A stretch of DNA of 64,000 nt, taken from positions 3,465,001-3,529,000 of the forward strand of contig NZ_CP033204.1 of the NCBI RefSeq assembly GCF_022701295.1, in the 5' to 3' direction. Source of the DNA: Sphingopyxis sp. YF1. GTDB lineage: Bacteria > Pseudomonadota > Alphaproteobacteria > Sphingomonadales > Sphingomonadaceae. The position numbers were made by a program, and so were the translations under genes. Shown piece after piece: positions 1-8,161 of the stretch. The notes under the pieces were generated by a model. It saw nothing but the letters and a program-made list of their open reading frames with translations. It made no database searches and was not told the origin of the DNA. Numbering within the stretch: position 1 is the first letter of the stretch; every line of letters starts with the position of its first letter.

Positions 1-453
1 ACCGTGCAGATCCTGTTCGCCCCGGTCGCCAATGCGCTCGGCAAACCCTCGATCCCGATGGTCGCGTCGCTCGGCGGCGCGATCATCTTTCCCGCCGCCT
101 TCCTGACCGGTTCGCAATGGGGGCTGATCGGCATGGCCTGGGCGTGGCTCGTCGCCGCGCCGCTGCTGCTGTTGCTCACCGCGCGGCTGGCGGCGCCGCT
201 GATCGGGGTGACGCTCTGGGACATCGCGCGCGCGATGCTGCCCGGGCTCGTGCCGGCGCTGCTGATGGCGATCGGGGTCGGGTTCGCGGCGACCTTTCTC
301 GCGGGGCTCGGCTGGAGCCCGCCGGTTCGGCTCATCCTCCTCGTCGGGCTCGGCGTCGCCCTTTACGGCGCGCTGCTCTGGCTGCTCGAGCGCGAGGCGA
401 TCGGCGAGGTGCTGCGGCTCGTGCTGCGCCGGAAAGGCGCCGATCCGGCGTAG
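1..453 (+). CDS. Oligosaccharide flippase family protein, C-terminal part
   Basis: This is the 3' end of a gene that begins before the window; the frame is open from base 1 to a stop at 451-453. The 149 or so visible residues are almost entirely hydrophobic and form about four membrane segments, ending in a short basic tail (VLRRKGADPA). The fragment contains GLIGMAWAWLVAAPLLLLLT, typical of the last helices of Wzx/MATE-like flippases that move lipid-linked oligosaccharide across the inner membrane. The missing N-terminal part prevents a firm family call, and another multispanning transporter is possible. A minus-strand gene converges on it 25 bases downstream. Confidence 0.6.
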   Translation, partial: TVQILFAPVANALGKPSIPMVASLGGAIIFPAAFLTGSQWGLIGMAWAWLVAAPLLLLLTARLAAPLIGVTLWDIARAMLPGLVPALLMAIGVGFAATFLAGLGWSPPVRLILLVGLGVALYGALLWLLEREAIGEVLRLVLRRKGADPA

Positions 454-478
454 CCGCCGCGCCTAGCGGGTAGGCGAA

Positions 479-904
479 TCAGGACGCGATATAGTCGCGC
501 ATCGCCGCGGCTTCGGCCTCGATATGGTCGATGCGATATTTGACGAGGTCGCCGATCGACACGAATCCGACCAGCTTGCCGCCATCGACCACCGGCAGGT
601 GGCGGATGCGCTTCTGCGTCATCTGCGACAAGGCGCCGATCACCGCCATGCGCGAATCGCAGGTGACCGGCGATTTCGTCATCACGTCGTCGAGACTGCG
701 ATCGAGCGCCTCGGGGCCATAGGCCGACATCAGCCGCACCAGATCGCGTTCGGAGAAGATGCCGACGATCGTGTCGCCCTCGACCACCGGAACCGCGCCG
801 ATGCGATGCTGCGCGAGCAGGTCGACCACCGCGCGCACGCTGTCGCCCTTCTGCGCCGAGATGACACCGCCGGTCCGTCCGCCGAGAATCGCTCCGATCG
901 TCAT
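479..904 (-). CDS. CBS domain-containing protein
   Basis: A 141-residue protein made of two CBS domains in tandem and little else. The first covers about residues 8-65 (AVPVVEGDTIVGIFSERDLV) and the second about residues 73-130 (HLPVVDGGKLVGFVSIGDLV). CBS pairs usually bind adenine nucleotides, and stand-alone pairs of this size are common in alphaproteobacteria without an assigned partner. The frame is open further upstream to 1039, but the upstream residues (Arg/His-rich) do not fit the family, so the start is placed at MTIGAILGG. A soluble cytoplasmic protein is expected. The ligand and the regulated target cannot be read from the sequence. Confidence 0.85.
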   Translation of the reverse strand: MTIGAILGGRTGGVISAQKGDSVRAVVDLLAQHRIGAVPVVEGDTIVGIFSERDLVRLMSAYGPEALDRSLDDVMTKSPVTCDSRMAVIGALSQMTQKRIRHLPVVDGGKLVGFVSIGDLVKYRIDHIEAEAAAMRDYIAS

Positions 905-1031
905 GCCTGTCCGCTCCCCATGCCGAAATGTCCGGACGAACAATCTATCATGATTCGCTCCCGACGCGAAACATCCTGCCGCGCCCCTTTGCCGCTTGGC
1001 CTCGTGCGTCCGCTGGTCCATGAGGGCCGCC

Positions 1032-1340
1032 ATGGTCAAACCCTCTCCGCTCGACCGCGACGAAACGTCGCGAATCGCCTGGGCGCGCTATCGCCGGCTG
1101 ATGCGCGGCATGGCGCTCGTCTCGACCGGCGCGGTCGTGCTCGCGCTCGCATGGCTCCAGGCCACCCTGCCCGGCGGGCTGACCATCCACATGATGATCG
1201 CGACCGCCGCCGGGGTCGGCCTGTCGGTGATGCTCGGCGCCGCGCTGATGGGGCTCGTCTTCCTGTCGAGCGGCAGCGGCCACGACGAAGCGATCGAGGA
1301 TCCGTTCGAAGACGATCCGGACATGAAAAATGACCGGTAA
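1032..1340 (+). CDS. Small hypothetical membrane protein
   Basis: A 102-residue protein with a basic N-terminus, two predicted membrane helices (about residues 28-45 and 52-80) and an acidic soluble tail (IEDPFEDDPDMKN). The start chosen has a GAGGG motif six bases upstream; an ATG 12 bases earlier is also in frame. Its stop overlaps the start of the following thioesterase gene by 11 bases, so the two are probably co-transcribed and perhaps translationally coupled. I recognise no domain and assign no function. Confidence 0.7.
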   Translation: MVKPSPLDRDETSRIAWARYRRLMRGMALVSTGAVVLALAWLQATLPGGLTIHMMIATAAGVGLSVMLGAALMGLVFLSSGSGHDEAIEDPFEDDPDMKNDR

Positions 1341-1725
1341 GCCCGCCGCGCCCGACTGCCCGCGCGACCCGATATTGCGCGTCGTCCCGCGACCCGCCGA
1401 CATCAACGCCAACGGCCATATCTTCGGCGGCTGGGTGCTGTCGCAGATGGACATCGCCGGCGGCATCATCGCCGGGCGAATCGCGCAGGGTCCGGTCGCG
1501 ACGGTCGCGATCGAGACGATGGAGTTCATCGCCCCGATCCTGCTCCGCGACATCATCTCGCTCTATGCGACGATCGAGCGGCGCGGGCGCACCTCGCTGG
1601 CGATCCGGCTCGAGGTCATCGCGACGCGCGACGGCGGCCGCACCGAGGAACGCGTGACCGAGGGCGTCTTCACCTTCGTCGCCCTCGACGAAAATCACCG
1701 GCCGCGGCCCCTGCCGCCCGAATGA
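1330..1725 (+). CDS. Acyl-CoA thioesterase, YciA-type hotdog fold
   Basis: A 131-residue single hotdog domain. The segment NANGHIFGGWVLSQMDIAGG matches the active-site region of the YciA/BFIT-type thioesterases, including the Asn and Asp residues (NANG, QMD) characteristic of the group. Members hydrolyse acyl-CoA to free acid plus CoA in the cytoplasm; chain preference cannot be read here. The gene overlaps the preceding small membrane protein gene by 11 bases. It ends 17 bases before the convergent end of the DUF4139 array. Confidence 0.9.
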   Translation: MTGKPAAPDCPRDPILRVVPRPADINANGHIFGGWVLSQMDIAGGIIAGRIAQGPVATVAIETMEFIAPILLRDIISLYATIERRGRTSLAIRLEVIATRDGGRTEERVTEGVFTFVALDENHRPRPLPPE

Positions 1726-1742
1726 CCGGCACGGGGGCCGGG

Positions 1743-3443
1743 CTATTCGTCCGGCCCTTCCCAATCATCCTGGTTGTCGGCGCCGATTCGCACGATCTCG
1801 CGGACGCGATACTCGACGCTGCGCTTGCCTTCGGCGGGAACGGTGACCGACCAGATGCGCTTGCCGTTGCGCACCCGGACCGCCTTGCCGATCTTGTCGA
1901 TCGCATAACCATAGGCGTCGGCGAAGCTGACCTCGACCGGCTCGGCGCTTTCGCCGTCATTCTCGATCGTCAGCCGGTAGCGCGTCCAGCCCTCGCCCGA
2001 ATCGAGTTCCTCCTGGTCGGCATCGACCGAGACCCCGTCCGGATCGGGAAGGTCGAGATCGACGAGCTCGCCGACCGCCTTGTCCTTCATCTGCGTATCG
2101 GCCGCGAACATCCGCTCGCCCGCCCGCGCCTGAAACAGCGCCACCTGCCCGCCGGGCAGCGGCTCGCCGAGCGGGCCGTCGCGCCGGTTGTCGATGCGCA
2201 GCACCGTCTGGGGGCCCGAAACATCATCGCCGCGCAGCTCGAAAATATGGAGCATCTCCACCCGCACACCCGCCTTTTCGAGGAAGGCGATCTGCTTGCG
2301 GCTGTGCGCGCCGAGTGTTGTCGGCTGCGGCACGCGATAGAGTTTATAGTCGCCGATATCTTCGCGCGGCGCGATCCGGCTACCCGTGACGACGATGTCG
2401 CAGCCCGATTCATCGTCGTCGCCGCACCCGCCGCCCCCGCCGCCATAGAAAAGACCCAGCGCATATTCGGGCTGGGCCGATGGCAGCGATTGCGGCCCGA
2501 ACAGCCGTGAACCAAAAGGCGCCGCCCCGGTCGAACCTTGCGGCCAGCAGTCGAACCAGACCTCGATATTGTCGGGGTGCCAGGGATCCTGCCGCGCCTC
2601 CTCCTCGCGGCGCTCCTCTTCCTCCCAGCGGTTGACGCCCTCGGGAAGCGGCGGCTGGTTGAAAAAAGCGATGCGCCCCGCGATCACCGCCATGTCGGCG
2701 CCAACGAAGCTCGTCGAATCGCCGCTCGCGACGGTCAGCCAGGCGAAGAGGTCGGCCGCGTCGGCGCGATCGGCGACCTCGCCGACATAGTTCGACTGCC
2801 AGTCGAAATTGGTCGCCAGATAGGTGAGCTCGAGCGTCGTGCGCCCGCCCGGCTGGTCGCCCAGCGTCATCGACAGTGTCGGCACCGGAGTGAGCCCGGC
2901 GGGCACGGCGTCGTAGAGCAGGGTCTGCGGCAGTCCGCTGCACTGCACCGCCTCGAATCCGCCCCCGCGCTCGACGATCAGCGCTTCGGGGCCCGACCGG
3001 ACACGCACGCGCTCGTAGCGCGGCTTGCCGCTTGCGGGGTCGATCGTGCGCAGCAGCACCTGCTGCCCCGTGAAGGCGTGGATCAGTCCGCGCTGCGACA
3101 GGAGCCGCCGGTCGAAATTCTTCTCGCGCGGCTTCGCGTCGCCGCCGCGCAGCAATGCCGATTCGGGCATGATGCTGCTCGACACGCCTTCGAAGCGAAT
3201 CGTTACCGGTCCGCGCGGCAGGTCGAGCGTGCGCGTCTCGCGAATCAGCGCGAAACCGCCGAGCGGCTCTTCCTCGTCGGGGGCGGGCAACCGCGAATCG
3301 GGTTCGCGGTTCGGATCGCGGTAAAGACTGAGCGCGACATGGTCGGGCTTCGCCGAAGCCACCACCGGGGGTTCGTCCGCGCGCGCCGGCGCCGCGAGCA
3401 TCGCGACCATCGCGAGCAGCCAGCCGGATGCGGCGCGCGCCAT
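1743..3443 (-). CDS. DUF4139 protein with TonB-box-like insertion (array gene 5, type B)
   Basis: A 566-residue exported protein with a signal peptide (cleavage near ARA-DE at about 22). It belongs to the DUF4139 family by similarity with its four neighbours, sharing landmarks such as FDWQSNYV at about residues 213-220. Between about residues 265 and 360 it has an insertion absent from the type A paralogues. The insertion contains an acidic/Arg stretch (EEEERREEEARQ), a Gly/Cys run, and DIVVTGSRIA at 349-358, which resembles the TonB-box/plug start of TonB-dependent receptors. The shared landmark EDIGDYKLYR follows directly. It is the last gene of the five-gene run and starts three bases after the previous stop. 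Its function is unknown; a periplasmic or outer-membrane location is inferred from the signal peptide. Confidence 0.85.
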   Translation of the reverse strand: MARAASGWLLAMVAMLAAPARADEPPVVASAKPDHVALSLYRDPNREPDSRLPAPDEEEPLGGFALIRETRTLDLPRGPVTIRFEGVSSSIMPESALLRGGDAKPREKNFDRRLLSQRGLIHAFTGQQVLLRTIDPASGKPRYERVRVRSGPEALIVERGGGFEAVQCSGLPQTLLYDAVPAGLTPVPTLSMTLGDQPGGRTTLELTYLATNFDWQSNYVGEVADRADAADLFAWLTVASGDSTSFVGADMAVIAGRIAFFNQPPLPEGVNRWEEEERREEEARQDPWHPDNIEVWFDCWPQGSTGAAPFGSRLFGPQSLPSAQPEYALGLFYGGGGGGCGDDDESGCDIVVTGSRIAPREDIGDYKLYRVPQPTTLGAHSRKQIAFLEKAGVRVEMLHIFELRGDDVSGPQTVLRIDNRRDGPLGEPLPGGQVALFQARAGERMFAADTQMKDKAVGELVDLDLPDPDGVSVDADQEELDSGEGWTRYRLTIENDGESAEPVEVSFADAYGYAIDKIGKAVRVRNGKRIWSVTVPAEGKRSVEYRVREIVRIGADNQDDWEGPDE

Positions 3444-3446
3444 CGC

Positions 3447-4934
3447 TCAGTTCAGCGTGTCGAACTGGACGGTAAGTTCGGCGCGCCCGTTCGCGGGGAC
3501 GGTCACCATCCATTTGCGCATGTCCCACGTCTCGCCGGGCTCGGCGGCGATGCTCTCGAATGGCACACGCGTGTCGTTGCTGTATCCGTTGAGCCCGCTC
3601 TGGGTGAACTCGACCGTGACCGGCTGCGGCCGCGCGTTGGTGAAGATGTACCGCATGTGCGTGCGCCAGAAATTGCGCTTCACGTCGGTCTCGGTCACCT
3701 CGACGACCCCGTTCTTGCGCACGCGCGTCGTGCTGCTGCGCGTCCATTGCTCCTCGGTGAGCTTCTCACGCTTCTCGACGACGGGCTGATATTTGACGTC
3801 GAAGGCACGGCCGGTCGCGAGCGACAGCTTCGAACCCGCGGGCGTATGCCCGATATAGGATTCGCCGACGAACTGCGCCGCGCCGCGCGCATCCTTGACG
3901 TAGAGGCGCACCGATCCCGCCGGCATCGCGTCGCCGACCCCGCCCTTGCCGGTCGAGAAACGATAGGTCGACATCGCGCTCTGGGCTTCCTCGATCGAGC
4001 GCAGCCGGTCGTGCGATGCGGCGTAGGCGCGCGTCGCGGGCACCGCCATCGCGTCGAGAAAGGCGATCTGCTTCTGCTGCGCGCTGGCGATCGTCGTGCG
4101 GTCGGCAATCGGATAGGCGTTCATGTCGGCGAGCGCCTCCGCCTTCGCCGTCTCGGTTCCCGCGCTGGTCAGCTCCGCGGGTTCGCCCTCGCCGCCGCGC
4201 CGCCCGCGCCGCACCCCGATCTGGTCGCTCGCGACGAGCAACAGCTTCGCGTTGGCAAAGCCGGTGCCGCTGTTGTTGCGCAGCGTCACCCACCCCTGCA
4301 GATCCATCGCCTTGGCCGCTTCGTCGTAGAGCGCGACATAGTCGGCGCGCCAGCTCATCCCTTCGGACAGGTAACGCAGCGTCAGCGGCCGGGGCCCCGC
4401 CGCCTTGCTGTCGACCGTCACCGACAGCGTCGGCCGCGGGCGCAGATTGGCGGGGATGCCGTCGAAGATCACCCGCACCGGAAGATTGTCGTCGCGCAGG
4501 ATCTCGATTCGCCCGCCGACGTCGAGCACGACCCCGCCGTTGACCGCGAGCACCTTCGCGCGCTCGCGCAGTTCGGCCCCGGTCGCGGGGTTGGTGCGGA
4601 TCAGCGTAATCTCCTGCCCCACCGCCTTCTGCATCATCGCGGTCGGCGACAGCAGGTCGAAATCGAAATTCTGTTCGACGATCTCCAGCCCGGTACCGAC
4701 GAGGCTCACCGTTTCGGGGCGGATGCGGCTCGACACGTCGGGGAATTCGACGCGCGACGTGCCCGCGGGCAAATTTATCTGCCGGCTATCGGTGACCAGC
4801 GCGAGCTCGCCCGTATAGATGGTGACCGCGACGTCGCCCTGTCCGTTCGTGCTCACCGTCGGCTGCGCCATCGCGGCGGGCGCCGCGCAGGCAAGGCTCA
4901 CCGTCAGCGCGCCCCATATTCTCGTGCCCGTCAT
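3447..4934 (-). CDS. DUF4139 protein (array gene 4, type A)
   Basis: A 495-residue protein with a signal peptide ending near AMA-QP (about residue 24). It is the compact form of the family. After GDVAVTIYTGELALV come EFPDVSSRIRPETVSLVG and EQNFDFDLL, then TNPATGAELRERAKVLAVNG, which match the first gene of the array nearly residue for residue. The C-terminal half carries the DUF4139 landmarks AQQKQIAFLDA and YIGHTPAGSKLSLATGRAFD. It lacks the receptor-like insertion of the type B genes. An ATG 15 bases upstream would overlap the preceding stop (ATGA), but the chosen ATG has GGAG/GAGG upstream and gives a clean signal peptide. Confidence 0.87.
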   Translation of the reverse strand: MTGTRIWGALTVSLACAAPAAMAQPTVSTNGQGDVAVTIYTGELALVTDSRQINLPAGTSRVEFPDVSSRIRPETVSLVGTGLEIVEQNFDFDLLSPTAMMQKAVGQEITLIRTNPATGAELRERAKVLAVNGGVVLDVGGRIEILRDDNLPVRVIFDGIPANLRPRPTLSVTVDSKAAGPRPLTLRYLSEGMSWRADYVALYDEAAKAMDLQGWVTLRNNSGTGFANAKLLLVASDQIGVRRGRRGGEGEPAELTSAGTETAKAEALADMNAYPIADRTTIASAQQKQIAFLDAMAVPATRAYAASHDRLRSIEEAQSAMSTYRFSTGKGGVGDAMPAGSVRLYVKDARGAAQFVGESYIGHTPAGSKLSLATGRAFDVKYQPVVEKREKLTEEQWTRSSTTRVRKNGVVEVTETDVKRNFWRTHMRYIFTNARPQPVTVEFTQSGLNGYSNDTRVPFESIAAEPGETWDMRKWMVTVPANGRAELTVQFDTLN

Positions 4935-4945
4935 CCTCGCTCTCC

Positions 4946-6532
4946 TCATTCGTCGGCGGCCCGCTTTTCGCGAAAGGCGTGGACCAGGCGCCCATTGGCG
5001 GGCACGCGGAGGCGCCAGACCCGATCGTCGCCGCGCCGTTCCATATCCGCCGGCTCGGGATCGAGCGCGAAAGGGATCAGCAATTCGACCTCGGCATCGG
5101 CCCCGCGGTCGTTGGTGATTATGACCTCCCAGTCGCCCCATGTCTTTTCGGGGCGCGGCCGTTCGACGGCCCGATATTGCACCCCGGTGCTGACCCCCAG
5201 GTCGAAATCGATGCGCTCGTCGACCGCGCGGTCCGGCGAAAACGCCTCGCCGACCAGCAGACGCCGGCCATCGGCATTTTCGAACAGCGCCACCTCGCCC
5301 GCCGGCAAGGCCAGCCCCAGCCCGTCATTCTTGCGATTCCACAACCGCATCACGACGCCGGCCGGCCGAAACTCGCCGCGCGCCCGATCGCTGACACGCG
5401 CCGAATAAAGCTGTTCATATGTCACGCGGTCCCGCGCGAGCAGCGCGACCTGCTTCTGCTGCTTCGCGGCAACGTCGGTCCGAAAGGGAATGCGGTAGAA
5501 TTTGAGGTCGCCGAGATCCTCCTGCTCGGCCAGCGCTGCGGTGCTGATCGCGGTCACCGCCAGCGGCACGTCCATCATCGGTTCGGCGCGCCGCCGCGCG
5601 GTCACGGTGATCTCGCTCGCGAGGCCATATTGCGACCCGCGGACCGGGACGACCGGGGGCAAGGTCCACAGCGGATGCGTGCTGGTGTTGTCCATCGGCC
5701 AGCAGCTCAGCCGCAGCGGCTCGACCTCGCTTTCGGGCGCCCCCGCCGCTTCCTGCTTCTCGAGCCGGCCGGCGATGACGTTGAGCTGTGCGTTCGAAAA
5801 GCTCGTCACCCCGCCATTGGCGACGGTGATCCAGCCGGTCATCGCCAGCGTCGGCGAATCGGCGGCGCGCTCGGCGACATAGTTCGCCGCCCAGTCGAAC
5901 CCCTCGGCCAGATAGAGGAGCTGCACCGTCACCGTCCGCGCGGCGTCGCTCGCGACGAGAACCGACAGCGTCGGCTTCGCGGACAGGTCCTTGGGCACCC
6001 CGCCATAGCGCATCCGTTCGGGCAGCCCCGCGCAGCCGAGCGCCTCATAGCCCTCCGCGGTCCGCAGAATCACCCCGCCGTTCGGCCCGGCCTGGAGGAT
6101 CGCATCCTGCCGGCGGACCTTGCCCGTCGCGGGGTCGGTGCGCTCGAGCGTCACGCTCCGCTTGAGATAAGCGTCGACCAGCCCAGCGGGCGACAGCAGC
6201 CGCGCGTCGCGGTTCTTTTCGATCACCCCGCCGGGCAGTCCCGCAACCACCGCGGTTTCGGGGAGCAATCCTTCGGCGACCCCCTCGAAGCGCAGCGCCG
6301 CCGTCCCCGCGGGCAGCCGGACCGTGCGCGTCTCGGCAATGAAGGCGAAGCCTTCGGGCCAGTCGGGATCGATGCCCCCCGACGCCCGGTCGGGGGCGCG
6401 GTAGACGGTGACCGCGACATCGTCGATCGCCGCCGACACCACGACGGGCGGGTCGCTGGCCGAAACCGGTGCCGCGACGAGCAGCAGCGCCGAAGCGAGG
6501 AGCCTTCCAGATCGCGCGCGACCGCCCCGCAT
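4946..6532 (-). CDS. DUF4139 protein with receptor-plug-like insertion (array gene 3, type B)
   Basis: A 528-residue exported protein with a signal peptide ending near VSA-SD. The body follows the DUF4139 pattern (DDVAVTVYRAPDR, LRFEGVAEGLLPETAV, KNRDARLLSPAGLVDAYLKR) and is closest to the gene before it. Residues 307-330 are the clearest case of the insertion: EITVTARRRAEPMM followed by DVPLAVTAIS is close to the canonical first strand of a TonB-dependent receptor plug. The insertion sits immediately before EDLGDLKFYRIPF. The gap to the upstream gene is eight bases. Function is unknown; the resemblance could reflect TonB docking, or an interaction surface recruited from a receptor. Confidence 0.86.
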   Translation of the reverse strand: MRGGRARSGRLLASALLLVAAPVSASDPPVVVSAAIDDVAVTVYRAPDRASGGIDPDWPEGFAFIAETRTVRLPAGTAALRFEGVAEGLLPETAVVAGLPGGVIEKNRDARLLSPAGLVDAYLKRSVTLERTDPATGKVRRQDAILQAGPNGGVILRTAEGYEALGCAGLPERMRYGGVPKDLSAKPTLSVLVASDAARTVTVQLLYLAEGFDWAANYVAERAADSPTLAMTGWITVANGGVTSFSNAQLNVIAGRLEKQEAAGAPESEVEPLRLSCWPMDNTSTHPLWTLPPVVPVRGSQYGLASEITVTARRRAEPMMDVPLAVTAISTAALAEQEDLGDLKFYRIPFRTDVAAKQQKQVALLARDRVTYEQLYSARVSDRARGEFRPAGVVMRLWNRKNDGLGLALPAGEVALFENADGRRLLVGEAFSPDRAVDERIDFDLGVSTGVQYRAVERPRPEKTWGDWEVIITNDRGADAEVELLIPFALDPEPADMERRGDDRVWRLRVPANGRLVHAFREKRAADE

Positions 6533-6540
6533 CACCGGCG

Positions 6541-8151
6541 TCAGCCGCTCTTCAGCTTCTGGCGAAAGGTCCGGATCAGGCTGTCGTTCGCGGGCACGCG
6601 CACGCGCCACACCCAGCTCGCCCCGCGCCGTTCCCAGTCCGCGGGTTCGGGGTCGATCGCAAAGGGGATCAGCATCTCGACCTCGGCATCGAACGGCCGC
6701 GCGTTGGTCAGCGTCACCTGCCACAGCCGATAGTCGGGATCGGGGTCCTTCTGCACGACGATGCGCGATTGCACCGCCGGACTCTGCCCGATGTCATAAT
6801 CGACGCGCTCGCCGACCGCCTTGTCGCCGACCGGCGCCTCGCCCGCGAGCAGGCGCCGCCCGCCGACGGTCTCGAACACCGCCGCGGTCCCCGACGGCAG
6901 CGCGAGCCCGAGCCCGTCCTCGGCGCGGTTCTGCAAGCGCAACCGCGTCACCAGCGGCTGCGGCGCATCGCCATAGGACTGATAGAGCGTACCGAAATAA
7001 AGCTGCTCGACCGCGACCTTGTCCTTGATCAGCAGCGCGACCTGCTTCTGCCCCTTCGCCGACACGTCGACGCGGAACGGAATGCGATAGAATTTGAGGT
7101 CGCCCAGATCTTCGGCGGGCGGCGGGGGCGGTGGCGGCGCGGCGGGCGGCGGGGGTGGCGGGGGCGGAGGCGCCATCACATAGGCCCGGCGTTCCATGCG
7201 GTTCGCCGTCACCATCACCTCTTCGGCATAATCCTGTTCGACCTCGACGATCGGCGGCAATTCCCAGAAGGGATGCGTGCTGGTGATATCCATCGGCCAG
7301 CAGCGCAATTGCAGCGCGCCCGGCGGCGTGCGCGGCAACGGCGCGCGATACCCCTTGTTGAGCCGCCCCGCGATGACGTTGAGCTGCGCGCCGGGAAAGC
7401 TCGTCACCCCGCCGTTGGCGACGGTGATCCACCCGGTCATCCCGAGCGCCTTGCCGTCCCCCGCGCGGTCGACGACATAGTTGGCGGCCCAGTCGAAACC
7501 TTCGGAGAGATAGACGAGCTGCAGCGTCACCGTGCGTGCGCGGCTCGATTCGACGAGGATCGACAGCGTCGGTTTCGCCGACAGGTCCTTGGGCACGCGG
7601 CTGTAGAGCATGCGTTCGGGCAGTCCCGAACAGCCGAGCGCCTCATACCCCTCGCCGGTCTGGAGAATCACCCCGCCGTTCGGCCCCGCCTGGATGATCG
7701 CGTCCTGCTCGCGGACCCGGCCCGTCTTGCGGTCGGTGCGGCGCAGCGTGACGCTACGCTTCAGATAGGCATCGACCAGCCCCGCGGGCGACAGCAGCCG
7801 CGCGTCGCGATTCTTCTCGCGCACCCCGTCGGGCATGCCCGACACCACCGCCGTCTCGGGCAGCAGCCCTTCGGATACCCCTTCGAAGCGCAGCACCGCG
7901 CTGCCCGCCGGCAGGGTCACCCGGCGCGTCTCGGTCACCAGCGCGAAACCTTGCGGCCAGTTGGGGTTGATCGGTCCGGCACCGCGATTCGGCGCGCGAT
8001 AGACGGTGACCGCGACGTCCTGGAGCGCCGACGACACCACGACCGGGGCATCGGGGCGCGCGGGTGCCGCGGGCAGGCGCGCCGTCTGCGCGCCAAGCGG
8101 CGGCGCGATCAGGGCCGCGAGGGCCAGCGGGAACAGGCGCCGCCAGCGCAC
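6541..8151 (-). CDS. DUF4139 protein with TonB-box-like motif and polyproline (array gene 2, type B)
   Basis: A 536-residue exported protein with a signal peptide cleaved near LGA-QT (about residue 21). It is strongly similar to the following gene over its whole length: QDVAVTVYRAPNR, LLPETAVVSGMPDG, YEALGCSGLPERML and FDWAANYVV. The insertion contains EEVMVTANRM at about 310-319 and then two proline runs at about 328-345, directly before AEDLGDLKFYRIPF. The polyproline suggests an extended, exposed linker; proline-rich stretches are also typical of TonB-like proteins that cross the periplasm. The start lies ten bases after the preceding stop. Confidence 0.86.
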   Translation of the reverse strand: MRWRRLFPLALAALIAPPLGAQTARLPAAPARPDAPVVVSSALQDVAVTVYRAPNRGAGPINPNWPQGFALVTETRRVTLPAGSAVLRFEGVSEGLLPETAVVSGMPDGVREKNRDARLLSPAGLVDAYLKRSVTLRRTDRKTGRVREQDAIIQAGPNGGVILQTGEGYEALGCSGLPERMLYSRVPKDLSAKPTLSILVESSRARTVTLQLVYLSEGFDWAANYVVDRAGDGKALGMTGWITVANGGVTSFPGAQLNVIAGRLNKGYRAPLPRTPPGALQLRCWPMDITSTHPFWELPPIVEVEQDYAEEVMVTANRMERRAYVMAPPPPPPPPPAAPPPPPPPAEDLGDLKFYRIPFRVDVSAKGQKQVALLIKDKVAVEQLYFGTLYQSYGDAPQPLVTRLRLQNRAEDGLGLALPSGTAAVFETVGGRRLLAGEAPVGDKAVGERVDYDIGQSPAVQSRIVVQKDPDPDYRLWQVTLTNARPFDAEVEMLIPFAIDPEPADWERRGASWVWRVRVPANDSLIRTFRQKLKSG

Positions 8152-8161
8152 GGTCCCGATC

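Noticed and set aside
2538-5408. A 956-residue plus-strand open frame across the DUF4139 array
   Set aside because: It crosses two DUF4139 genes antisense and has shadow-frame composition. The minus-strand genes have signal peptides and shared motifs.
7100-7170. The GC-rich run in array gene 2 as a frameshift-prone sequencing artefact
   Set aside because: The frame continues on both sides into sequence strongly conserved with the neighbouring paralogue, so the proline runs are genuine coding sequence.
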